Assembly (NCBI GenBank): GCA_963828415.1
Contig: CAWHEI010000012.1
Span: 558,001-622,000 of the forward strand
From: Sva-07 sp963828415
GTDB lineage: Bacteria > Actinomycetota > Acidimicrobiia > Acidimicrobiales > Ilumatobacteraceae
Length of the DNA: 64,000 nucleotides
Direction: 5' to 3'
Under the pieces are notes generated by a model. It worked only from the letters and a program-made list of their open reading frames with translations. It ran no database searches and was not told where the DNA came from. The stretch's first letter is position 1. The number at the start of each line of letters is the position of its first letter. This document shows positions 57,041 to 64,000 of this stretch, in pieces. The position numbers were made by a program, and so were the translations under genes.

Positions 57041-59484
57041 GTCTGTGACGTACCGAACCATCCTGCGACGTCAGCGAGGAAGTGCGTGCTTGCAAACGAG
57101 GTCAGACAAACCGAGCCGTCGGCTGCCACCGGCACGGTCACCAAGTTCGGCACCGCCTGTCCGCGCACGTAGTTCAGGTTGGAGACGTCTGGGGGAGTTC
57201 CGCCGCACGGAAACACCGTCGCGAAGCCTGCTGCGTCCGGATCGACGACAGTCACGTTCATCGTCACGGCACTCACACCTGAGACTGGCACTCGACGCGT
57301 CCCGGTGACCTGCAGACGCAACACCGCCCCGGCGGCAACCTTGCCCGCAGGAGCGCCTACACCCACCCGCGTGTCCAACACTCGATCAGGACTCACCGGA
57401 TTGAACCCAGCTCCCGTTTGACCGAACCATCCTGCGACGTCAGCGAGGAAGTGCGTGCTTGCAAACGAGGTCAGACAAACCGAGCCGTCGGCTGCCACCG
57501 GCACGGTCACCAAGTTCGGCACCGCCTGTCCGCGCACGTAGTTCAGGTTGGAGACGTCTGGGGGAGTTCCGCCGCACGGAAACACCGTCGCGAAACCTGC
57601 TGCGTCCGGATCGACGACAGTCACGTTCATCGTCACGGCACTCACACCTGAGACTGGCACTCGACGCGTCCCGGTGACCTGCAGACGCAACACCGCCCCG
57701 GCGGCAACCTTGCCCGCAGGAGCGCCTACACCCACCCGCGTGTCCAACACTCGATCAGGACTCACCGGATTGAACCCAGCTCCCGTTTGACCGAACCATC
57801 CTGCGACGTCAGCGAGGAAGTGCGTGCTTGCAAACGAGGTCAGACAAACCGAGCCGTCGGCTGCCACCGGCACGGTCACCAAGTTCGGCACCGCCTGTCC
57901 GCGCACGTAGTTCAGATTGGAGACGTCTGGGGGAGTTCCGCCGCACGGAAACACCGTCGCGAAACCTGCTGCGTCCGGATCGACGACAGTCACGTTCATC
58001 GTCACGGCACTCACACCTGAGACTGGCACTCGACGCGTCCCGGTGACCTGCAGACGCAACACCGCCCCGGCGGCAACCTTGCCCGCAGGAGCGCCTACAC
58101 CCACCCGCGTGTCCAACACTCGATCAGGACTCACCGGATTGAACCCGGGCGTGAGATCGTCAGTCCCTGGTGCCCGCAAGCGGGCGAGATACGGCGAAGC
58201 TGCGTCTGCCCACAGCATGACGCGGCCGTCAGGTCCGAGCGCAGCGCCTTGCACGATCCCCGTACGCAGGTCGCCGAGCCCGACGACCTCGGTGACCCCG
58301 TCCACCGTGTTCGCCCATCCGAAGCCGCTGTCTGGAAGACCCGAGTCCTGCAACACGACCACGCCGGGGGCACCATCGGCTCCCGAGCCTGTGTCGGGAA
58401 GATTTCCGATCACGTACAACCTTCCCCCAGCTCCGGCGATCACCGTTCGTGGGCTCAGGAGTTTCCTCGTGGTGGGCCCGCTGACGGCAGCAAACGCCGA
58501 GTCGGCCAGGCCCGAGGAATCGAAACGAACCACAAAGGCTGGTCGGTCCTGAAAGGTCGGTCCGACACCCGCGCCGACCATCACGACACGGCCAAGTGAA
58601 TCCTCGGTGGCGTGGAGCGGTGTCTCGTCTCCCGGCGCCCCATCGAATGCGGCGACGCCTGCGCCGAATCCTGGGCCAATTCCCGGGCCGAACGTCGAGT
58701 CACGCGCCCCCGACGCTGTGATGCGCATCACCAGCGAGCGCTGCGGCAACCCTGGGACGAACCCGATCACCACCACCCGGTCGCCGGAGATCACAATCGG
58801 AGCGGCCATGACCCGGAAGTCGACAGGCAACACACCAGGCGTCGCTGAGCCAGCCGCGAACGTGGCATCGAGATTGCCGGCAACGGTGTAGCGCGCCACA
58901 AAGTGCTGCTGCCCGGAGTAACCCCACACGACGACGCGTCCGATCGAGTCAGGAGTCGTCCCCCCGATACTGTCGAACGGCACTCCAGCGCCCGCCTCAA
59001 TGGGTGCAAACGACAGGTCCACGCTGCCTGATGGCAGCACTCGATCCACCTGAGAATATCGAGTTGCGAGTAGCCGACGCGATCCGTCGATCGCCACGTC
59101 GACGATCGGTTCCTGACCCGCCGCAATGCTCGGCACCGTGACCAGACCGCCCGCTCCGAATGCCGGATCGAGAGAGCCATCTTGCCGGTACCGGGCGAGC
59201 CGGGACGGATCGATGGGGTTGAGAGGATCGAAGGATGCTCTGGCAGCGAGCACCACCGACCCGTCCACGTCGGTCACCGCATCGTAGACAGTTTCGAGGA
59301 AGGGGGGCTTCCCGTCCGTCGACACCGTGCCCGGCACCGCTGAAGTCGAGCCGAAGGACAGGTCCAACGGGCTCACGGGGCCGAGCGCCGATGTCACGGG
59401 CGGACTCGCCGTGACCACTCCGGCGAGCAACGCGATGATGCCAAAGACAACCGACCGCCGCCGTGCGTGAGATGCCGCCACCAT
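57037..59484 (-). CDS. Secreted Delta-60 repeat protein with triplicated C-terminal domain
   Basis: An 815-residue exported protein. A signal peptide (SVVFGIIALLAGVVTASPP) is followed by a beta-propeller of Delta-60-type repeats, each of the form G-S-L-D-x-x-F-G (DGSLDPAFGAGG, SGSVDLSFA, GNLDATFAAG, GARDSTFGPG, GLPDSGFG). The C-terminus holds three almost identical 123-residue domains (FNPVSPDRVLDTRVGVGAPA through FLADVAGWFGQTGA), each with two cysteines (FPCGG, VCLTSF). The LDTR...VAGWF domain is common in exported actinobacterial proteins. The ATG at 59484 is chosen for its fit to the signal peptide. Function unknown; likely cell surface or matrix. Confidence 0.8.
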   Translation of the reverse strand: MVAASHARRRSVVFGIIALLAGVVTASPPVTSALGPVSPLDLSFGSTSAVPGTVSTDGKPPFLETVYDAVTDVDGSVVLAARASFDPLNPIDPSRLARYRQDGSLDPAFGAGGLVTVPSIAAGQEPIVDVAIDGSRRLLATRYSQVDRVLPSGSVDLSFAPIEAGAGVPFDSIGGTTPDSIGRVVVWGYSGQQHFVARYTVAGNLDATFAAGSATPGVLPVDFRVMAAPIVISGDRVVVIGFVPGLPQRSLVMRITASGARDSTFGPGIGPGFGAGVAAFDGAPGDETPLHATEDSLGRVVMVGAGVGPTFQDRPAFVVRFDSSGLADSAFAAVSGPTTRKLLSPRTVIAGAGGRLYVIGNLPDTGSGADGAPGVVVLQDSGLPDSGFGWANTVDGVTEVVGLGDLRTGIVQGAALGPDGRVMLWADAASPYLARLRAPGTDDLTPGFNPVSPDRVLDTRVGVGAPAGKVAAGAVLRLQVTGTRRVPVSGVSAVTMNVTVVDPDAAGFATVFPCGGTPPDVSNLNYVRGQAVPNLVTVPVAADGSVCLTSFASTHFLADVAGWFGQTGAGFNPVSPDRVLDTRVGVGAPAGKVAAGAVLRLQVTGTRRVPVSGVSAVTMNVTVVDPDAAGFATVFPCGGTPPDVSNLNYVRGQAVPNLVTVPVAADGSVCLTSFASTHFLADVAGWFGQTGAGFNPVSPDRVLDTRVGVGAPAGKVAAGAVLRLQVTGTRRVPVSGVSAVTMNVTVVDPDAAGFATVFPCGGTPPDVSNLNYVRGQAVPNLVTVPVAADGSVCLTSFASTHFLADVAGWFGTSQT
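57053..58147 (-). repeat. Three tandem 369-bp repeats
   Basis: Units begin at 57053, 57422 and 57791 (period exactly 369 bp, 123 codons). They differ by only a few bases, e.g. GAAGCCT against GAAACCT and CAGGTTGG against CAGATTGG. Such near identity, including third codon positions, shows recent duplication or gene conversion. Copy number may vary between strains. Confidence 0.9.
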
Positions 59485-59890
59485 CGTCCTTCCGTCGTGC
59501 AATCGAAAGACGGAAGATAGCCGACCGGTCAACTCCAAGGTTGCCGTGCGACTCCACGGCGAATTCAGACTCATCGCACACCTGAATTCAGACTCATCGC
59601 ACACCAGTGGCCCGCACTGTTCGACTCGGTGACGGACTCACGATCACGGCCGTCGGTGTCCATAGCGGCCTCTCGCTTTCATCGTCCGCAGCGAGTAGTC
59701 CGTCGGTTGGAGCCAATCGTCCCGAGCTATCAGCGCGATCAACCCGTCACCACAATCGGCCCGCAGAGTGTCCGATAGTGGGACACCTACCGGACGTGGC
59801 CTGCCGCATTCGACACCGCGCGGGCTTGTTCGCCAGTTGTCTCAGTAGCCGGTCCCCATACGGAGGGTTCAGGCGTGTATGGACCGGCGG
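59485..59890. other. Gene-free gap with short repeats
   Basis: No convincing gene. It contains the 23-bp tandem direct repeat at 59561-59606 and an inverted repeat GTGTCC GATAGTG GGACAC at 59768-59786 that looks like a regulator binding site, although no gene starts near it. May be the remains of a deleted gene's control region. Confidence 0.5.
59561..59606. repeat. 23-bp direct repeat, two copies
   Basis: GAATTCAGACTCATCGCACA begins at 59561 and again at 59584, each continuing CC to make a 23-base unit repeated head to tail. It lies upstream of the Delta-60 gene. It could be a slippage duplication, or two binding sites for one regulator, one helical turn pair apart. Confidence 0.75.
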
Positions 59891-60268
59891 TCAGGGATGG
59901 ATCAACTCGACATGGCGGCCCGAAGCTGCCGCCAGCGTCTCAAGATCGGAACGATCAACGGTGACGATGTCGTCGCCGTCGCTCGCGAGCAAGACAACGG
60001 CAGCGTCAATGACGTCGGATATGCCAGCTCGGCCGAGCAGTCGCCCTGCAGCTCGACCGAGCGGCTCATCAAGTGCGATGACCTCGATGCCCCCGAGCGC
60101 CTGGGACAGACGAGCCTGACGCGGGCCGCCGCGCCACACTTGCCCAAGAACTCCGGCATGGGTGATCGGAACTTCACCGCCTACCTGCGCAGCCTTCAGC
60201 CGGATCCACATCTGACGTTCGTTGCGTTCCAGCGCCACGAATGCTCCGCTGTCGAGCACAAGGGTCAC
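59891..60268 (-). CDS. PIN-domain toxin (VapC type), pair 1
   Basis: A 125-residue PIN-domain ribonuclease, toxin of a type II toxin-antitoxin pair. Acidic residues of the active site are seen in LVLDSGAFVALE, ISDVIDAAVVLLA and DIVTVDRSDLETLA. Its ATG overlaps the antitoxin stop by four bases, so the antitoxin is made first. The target RNA is unknown; VapC toxins usually cut tRNAs or rRNA loops. Confidence 0.82.
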   Translation of the reverse strand: MTLVLDSGAFVALERNERQMWIRLKAAQVGGEVPITHAGVLGQVWRGGPRQARLSQALGGIEVIALDEPLGRAAGRLLGRAGISDVIDAAVVLLASDGDDIVTVDRSDLETLAAASGRHVELIHP

Positions 60269-60567
60269 GCCGACCTCGTCGTTCGCGTCGTGGGCAGACG
60301 CTGGCCACGCACGACGCGTGCGTTCTCGCGATCGGCTCGTCGCTGACGGGTGATCTCCTCCTCGGTGATTTCGCCGAACTCATCCTCGTAGTCCGCGACC
60401 GCTGCAGCCAGGAGGGCGAGCTTGCGGTCTCGCAGGATCCTGTCCTCGAGCGCAGTACTCACCCAACCACTGACCGATTCTGCTTGCCCAGCCGCCACAG
60501 CTCGCTGACCTGCCTCGAGGAGCGCCGGGTCGACCGTCACGGTGAGCCGTGTCTTTCTCGATGTCAT
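60265..60567 (-). CDS. Ribbon-helix-helix antitoxin, pair 1
   Basis: A 100-residue antitoxin. Residues 5-45 (RKTRLTVTVDPALLEAGQRA, then GQAESVSGWVSTALEDRI) form a ribbon-helix-helix DNA-binding domain. The rest is an acidic helix (YEDEFGEITEEEITRQRR) that should wrap the toxin. An inverted repeat CATACTC/GAGTATG overlaps the ATG, a likely autoregulatory site. Toxin gene follows with overlap. Confidence 0.82.
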   Translation of the reverse strand: MTSRKTRLTVTVDPALLEAGQRAVAAGQAESVSGWVSTALEDRILRDRKLALLAAAVADYEDEFGEITEEEITRQRRADRENARVVRGQRLPTTRTTRSA

Positions 60568-60589
60568 ACTCCGATACTACAAGAGTATG
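60565..60589 (-). promoter_or_regulatory. Operator of toxin-antitoxin pair 1
   Basis: CATACTC (60565-60571) and GAGTATG (60583-60589) form a dyad with 11 bases between, one arm covering the antitoxin start codon. A TAGTAT -10-like box lies between them on the - strand. Expected to bind the antitoxin. Confidence 0.55.
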
Positions 60590-60720
60590 ATCATGTGCGT
60601 ATCACCGCGGGTGCCGTCGGGTCTGCGAGCCGTCTCAGTTGGCGGTGGTCAACCGGACGGAGTCCTCGCGAGTTGAACGTGCGATTGGGAAGACGCGGCA
60701 CCCAGAGCGTTTCAGGATGC

Positions 60721-60751
60721 AGTATATCTCACGAACGACGAAGTATATACT
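60721..60751 (+). promoter_or_regulatory. Operator of toxin-antitoxin pair 2
   Basis: The perfect palindrome AGTATATACT (60742-60751) lies seven bases before the GTG start. A second, imperfect copy AGTATATCT begins at 60721, 21 bases upstream (two helical turns). Both are AT-rich in otherwise GC-rich DNA and fit paired antitoxin sites. Confidence 0.55.
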
Positions 60752-60757
60752 CATGGC

Positions 60758-60952
60758 GTGACCAAGCGACTGATCGACGTCGATGACGAAGCGCTCGACG
60801 CCGCACGCGCACAACTCGGAACCCGCACCATCAAAGACACGGTCAACGAGGCGCTGCGCAGCGCCGCTCGCCAACGCAGCGCCCAGCTCGAAAGCGCGCT
60901 GTCCGTGCTCGGCGACGCAGATCTCGACGACCGTTCCGCGGCCTGGCGCTGA
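60758..60952 (+). CDS. VapB-type antitoxin, pair 2
   Basis: A 64-residue antitoxin (TKRLIDVDDEALDAARAQLG, IKDTVNEALRSAARQ) of the VapB group with short N-terminal strand and DNA-binding helices (TRTIKDTVNEAL), common in mycobacteria and streptomycetes. GTG start; the stop overlaps the toxin ATG (TGATG). The C-terminal segment LGDADLDDRSAAWR should neutralise the toxin. Confidence 0.85.
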   Translation: MTKRLIDVDDEALDAARAQLGTRTIKDTVNEALRSAARQRSAQLESALSVLGDADLDDRSAAWR

Positions 60953-61353
60953 TGTTCCTCCTGGACACGAGCGTTCTGACCAGACTCCGCGCCCCATCTG
61001 TTCGCCAGCGAATCGAAGAACTCGACGCAGCCGGACTCGCACGCACGTCCATGACCGACCTCGAGATCGGCTTCTCGGCACGCAACGCGGACGAATGGGA
61101 TCGCCTCGCCGTTGCACTCGGAGCATTCCGACGAATCGAGGTCGAAGCACATCACTTCGATCGGGCGCAGCAGGTCCAACGCGACCTCGCCGCCGACGGA
61201 CTCAAAGGACGCAAGGTCCCCGATCTCCTCATCGCTGCAGTCGCCGAGGCCACCTCGCGCACGGTCCTTCACTATGACGCAGACTTCGACCACATCGCAG
61301 CCGTCACCGGACAACCAACTCAGTGGATCGTCGAGCGCGGATCGATCGATTGA
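60952..61353 (+). CDS. VapC-type PIN toxin, pair 2
   Basis: A 133-residue PIN-domain ribonuclease. Active-site acids: D5 in FLLDTSVLTRL, Glu in MTDLEIGFSAR, Asp in KVPDLLIAAVAEA and in HYDADFDHIAAVTG. It is of the subgroup with LDTSVLTRL and HYDxDFD, distinct from pair 1. Directly downstream of its antitoxin. Confidence 0.87.
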   Translation: MFLLDTSVLTRLRAPSVRQRIEELDAAGLARTSMTDLEIGFSARNADEWDRLAVALGAFRRIEVEAHHFDRAQQVQRDLAADGLKGRKVPDLLIAAVAEATSRTVLHYDADFDHIAAVTGQPTQWIVERGSID

Positions 61354-61638
61354 CCAGTTCGTCAACGACCTCAGCCATCGGACCGACTACCGCCCGATGA
61401 CCCCACATTCGACCGGCGTGTCCTGTTCCGAGGGACTTCCGGACGAGCGATAGAACTGCTCCGGCCGGACACGCTCGACCATCATGACTCGTGCGGGTGG
61501 GCCCGCTGGACGATCAGGGCGCGGACCAAGTGCCTCGTCGCCGACGGTCTGATCGCCCGTGGGGATGGTCGTGTCCCAGCTACATGTGTTCGCGTCACTC
61601 TGTGACCGGTGGGTCCCGCGCCGTTTTCGGACGACGTG

Positions 61639-61644
61639 TACGTT
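61639..61644 (+). promoter_or_regulatory. Probable -10 box (TACGTT) for the esterase gene
   Basis: TACGTT six bases before the ATG at 61651. Leaderless pattern. The 285 bases between pair 2 and this box show no feature I can support. Confidence 0.4.
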
Positions 61645-61650
61645 CTGCCG

Positions 61651-62811
61651 ATGACCGCATCATCCGAAGCCACCTCCGTGCACGGCACCATCGAGCCCGG
61701 ATTCGAAGGGGTGCTTGCGGCGTTCGAGGACAACTTCGCTGTTCATGGCGATGTCGGAGCATCGGTGGCGATCACGGTCGGCGGCCGAATGGTTGTGGAC
61801 CTGTGGGGTGGCACTGCGACCTTCGACGGACCCGACGACGACGATGCGGGCGTCGAGGGCGATTGGCACGAGGACACGATCATCAACGTGTGGTCGATCA
61901 CCAAGACGATGGCGGCTCTGGTGTGCCTCATACTGGCCGATCGGGGCCAGCTCGATCTGTACGAACCGATCGCCACCTACTGGCCTGAGTTCGCCGCCAA
62001 CGGCAAGGACCAGATCGCCACCCGCCACGTCCTCTCCCACACCGCTGGACTCGCCGGCTGGGACGAACCGCTCGACGTCACCGACTACTTCGACCACGAC
62101 AAGCTCGCCCGACTCCTCGCGGCCCAGGGGCCGTGGTGGGAACCGGGCACCCAATCCGGCTACCACGCCGACACCCAGGGGTATCTACTCGGCGAGATCG
62201 TCAAACGTGTCGACGGTCGCACACTCGGCGCGTTCTTCGCCGAGGAGGTCGCCGGACCGCTCGGCGCCGACTTCCACATCGGCACACCTGCGGAGTGCGA
62301 CCCCCGGATCGCGCGGGTCATCCCCTTCGGCACGATCACCGCGGAGAGTGACCCCTCGTCGATTCCCCATCGCACGTTCACCAACCCTGCGATGACCGCC
62401 GAGTTCTCATGGCGCAAGGACTGGCGTCGCGCCGAGATCCCCGCCGCCGGCGGTCACGGCAACGCTCGATCCGTGGCGCTGTGTCACACACCGACCGCCT
62501 GCTGTGGCACCGCCAACGGCGTGACACTGCTGTCTGAGCAGGGTGTCACGCGGATTCTGGACGTGCAGTGCGAGGGACTCGACGTGAACCTGGGTTCGGA
62601 GCAGAAGTTCGGCATGGGATTCGGCCTGCTCCCGGGAGCGGGGCCGTACCTCCGCGAATTTGGCTGGGGTGGGTGGGGCGGCTCGCAGGCAATCATCAAC
62701 CTCGATGCCCAGATGAGCTTCAGCTACGTCATGAACCGCATGGTTGGCGGTGATGGCGATGTGCGCAGCCAACTTCTGCTGGCCGCCGCCTACGACGCGC
62801 TCATGGCCTGA
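61651..62811 (+). CDS. Beta-lactamase-fold serine esterase (class C type)
   Basis: A 386-residue serine hydrolase of the penicillin-binding-protein/class C beta-lactamase fold, EstB-like group VIII esterases. The nucleophile motif SxxK is in NVWSITKTMAALVCLIL (near residue 92). The Tyr motif is probably in SGYHADTQGYLLGE, and a C-terminal GWGGWGGSQAIINLD replaces the KTG triad, as in esterases rather than true beta-lactamases. There is no signal peptide. It is a single gene; substrate is probably a short ester, but that is inferred from the group. Confidence 0.83.
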   Translation: MTASSEATSVHGTIEPGFEGVLAAFEDNFAVHGDVGASVAITVGGRMVVDLWGGTATFDGPDDDDAGVEGDWHEDTIINVWSITKTMAALVCLILADRGQLDLYEPIATYWPEFAANGKDQIATRHVLSHTAGLAGWDEPLDVTDYFDHDKLARLLAAQGPWWEPGTQSGYHADTQGYLLGEIVKRVDGRTLGAFFAEEVAGPLGADFHIGTPAECDPRIARVIPFGTITAESDPSSIPHRTFTNPAMTAEFSWRKDWRRAEIPAAGGHGNARSVALCHTPTACCGTANGVTLLSEQGVTRILDVQCEGLDVNLGSEQKFGMGFGLLPGAGPYLREFGWGGWGGSQAIINLDAQMSFSYVMNRMVGGDGDVRSQLLLAAAYDALMA

Positions 62812-63167
62812 GCGGGGCTGCTCGAAGTGTCTCTGTCAGCGGTCGTCATCTGGACGCGTCGGGCGTCCATGAACCTGCGCTATGAGGCGGCCAGGGGACC
62901 AACCGAAGCCGAGGGGATCTCCACAGGCACGTTGAAGTGAAGGCGGTGGAGACTCGATGCGCCGGCCGCCGAAACGCGACCTCCGCCGAAGTGGCAAGAG
63001 CTCCGGGACGGGGAGAAACTCGACTGGGAGTGGTGCGTCGCATCGGAGCCACTCCGGGATGCCGGTCGGCCGGTCCATCGAGGCGCCAAACCGCAACGAC
63101 GTCGTCATGTCGAACCTCGCTCAGTCCCACGGCTCGCGTCGCGTCATGGCTCGACTTCCGCTTTGTC
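62812..63167. other. Gene-free gap
   Basis: 356 bases between the esterase and the Nudix gene. Frames open here have no protein character and no ribosome binding sites. No strong hairpin or repeat was seen. Confidence 0.5.
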
Positions 63168-63173
63168 TAATCT
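63168..63173 (+). promoter_or_regulatory. Probable -10 box (TAATCT) for the Nudix gene
   Basis: TAATCT seven bases before the ATG at 63181. A close match to the -10 consensus; leaderless transcript likely. Confidence 0.5.
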
Positions 63174-63180
63174 CTCCAAC

Positions 63181-64000
63181 ATGGACGCTGACACCGAGGA
63201 CGGGTCCGGGCCCGGTGCCTCTTTGGCGGCCGGTTCTGAGCCCGAAACGCGGCTCTTGGCGACCGATGTGCTGGCAGCCGGAGGGATCGTGCGCCGGCGG
63301 ATTCACGGTCGCGTCCGCATCGCTGTCGTGCATCGAGACCGTAACGGCGGCGACTGGACATTGCCGAAGGGGCATGTCGAACCGGGCGAAGCCCTTGAGG
63401 CTGCTGCGGTCCGCGAAGTGCGTGAGGAGACTGGATGGGAGGCCCGGCCGACAACATTCCACAGCGCGATCACCTACCCGACGAACGAGGGCCAGAAGTA
63501 CGTACTTTTCTGGAACATGGACGCGATCACTGAACACGACCCACCGACCCGAGATGAGGTGGTGGAATGTCAATGGCTGAGTTGCGCCCAGGCCCGCGAG
63601 CGGTTGACCTATCCACGAGAGCGCGACGTCGTTGCGGGGCTCGAAGGTGCGACGGGCGAGGGGCAGCGCCGGCTGTCACCCGGCGCGTTGCGAGACCCTC
63701 AGCGTGATCGTCTGGCCGAGACGATCACGGTCACGAGGTTGCGGTTGCGTGCGAAGCGCGACGTGTCCCGCCCCTCGCCTCCCCGCTGGCAAATCGAAGC
63801 CATGGCCGCGCTCGACCTCGCCGCCGAAGCACTCGCAGACGGCGCCGTCGATCGCGGGTGGGCACTCATCCACTTAGCGCATGAGCTGGAGGTGGCTTCC
63901 TTCGACCACGTGGCCCTGACCGTCAAGGCGACAGCGTTCGGTGCCGAGATGTCGAGCCCGAAGTTCAGGGGCTGGCGCCGAGCAGCAATCTTGCGTCAGC
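63181..64000 (+). CDS. Nudix hydrolase with extra C-terminal domain (runs off right edge)
   Basis: The frame from ATG 63181 is open to the end of the window (273 codons). Residues about 25-150 are a Nudix domain: AAGGIVRRRIHGRVRIAVVH, WTLPKGHVEPGEALEAAAVR, and EVREETGWE, which together give the GX5EX7REUXEEXGU box that binds metal and cleaves nucleoside diphosphate-linked substrates. It differs from simple Nudix enzymes of about 150 residues in that the chain continues with a basic linker (TRLRLRAKRDVSRPSPP) and an alpha-helical region (WQIEAMAALDLAAEALADGA, RGWALIHLAHELEVASFDHV). This tail may be a fused signalling or sensing domain. The protein's C-terminal end is not in the window. Confidence 0.8.
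   Translation, partial: MDADTEDGSGPGASLAAGSEPETRLLATDVLAAGGIVRRRIHGRVRIAVVHRDRNGGDWTLPKGHVEPGEALEAAAVREVREETGWEARPTTFHSAITYPTNEGQKYVLFWNMDAITEHDPPTRDEVVECQWLSCAQARERLTYPRERDVVAGLEGATGEGQRRLSPGALRDPQRDRLAETITVTRLRLRAKRDVSRPSPPRWQIEAMAALDLAAEALADGAVDRGWALIHLAHELEVASFDHVALTVKATAFGAEMSSPKFRGWRRAAILRQ

Noticed and set aside
57053..58147. CRISPR array
   Set aside because: Repeats are 369 bp, contiguous and in frame in a coding gene, with no spacers and no cas genes.

Overview
The window is GC-rich actinobacterial DNA. Gene content and protein style (a cytoplasmic-type contractile injection locus, citramalate-route isoleucine synthesis, many carboxypeptidase-regulatory-like repeats, TANNNT -10 boxes sitting just before start codons) suggest an Acidimicrobiia member close to Ilumatobacter. 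This is judged from gene character, not from a marker gene; no rRNA or tRNA gene was seen.

Layout. 1-3.5 kb: the end of a GH13 glucosidase / PhyH dioxygenase operon, a nitroreductase and an alkylsulfatase-type metallo-hydrolase. 3.5-31.9 kb: an almost complete extracellular-type contractile injection system (eCIS, Pvc/Afp/Streptomyces CIS family). One + strand operon encodes the cap protein Pvc16 and three very large membrane-anchored repeat proteins (727, 810 and 2388 residues) joined by 4-base overlaps. The facing - strand operon encodes PAAR tip, sheath, three tube proteins, small assembly proteins, a 1029-residue DUF4157 protein, LysM adaptor, VgrG spike, gp25, two baseplate proteins and a tail-anchored zinc-ribbon protein. 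A + strand AAA+ ATPase closes the locus. No tail fibre or tape measure was recognised. Two copies of a 58-bp palindrome bracket the locus.

32-39 kb: a semialdehyde dehydrogenase, a copper P-type ATPase with chaperone and MerR regulator, a secreted protein, and a DNA glycosylase. 39-45 kb: citramalate synthase behind an isoleucine-rich leader peptide and hairpins (a probable attenuator), a divergent roughly 0.7-kb structured noncoding RNA of no family I recognise, an LLM flavin oxidoreductase, branched-chain aminotransferase, and leuB carrying a one-base frameshift. 45-56.4 kb: greA, a hydrolase and an ABC1 kinase as an overlapping set, a double-FKBP lipoprotein, an M23/LysM peptidase, the NAD synthesis genes nadA-nadB-MOSC-nadC, two small genes and a nitrilase.

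56.4-64 kb looks accessory: decayed IS256-type transposase and regulator remnants, a secreted protein with three near-identical 369-bp repeats, two toxin-antitoxin pairs, a beta-lactamase-fold esterase, and a Nudix protein that runs off the right edge.

The most interesting items are the triplet of signal-anchor proteins in the eCIS operon (candidate membrane docking parts), the large structured RNA with its own promoter and terminator, and the isoleucine attenuator. Dispersed palindromes of at least three families punctuate the intergenic gaps.
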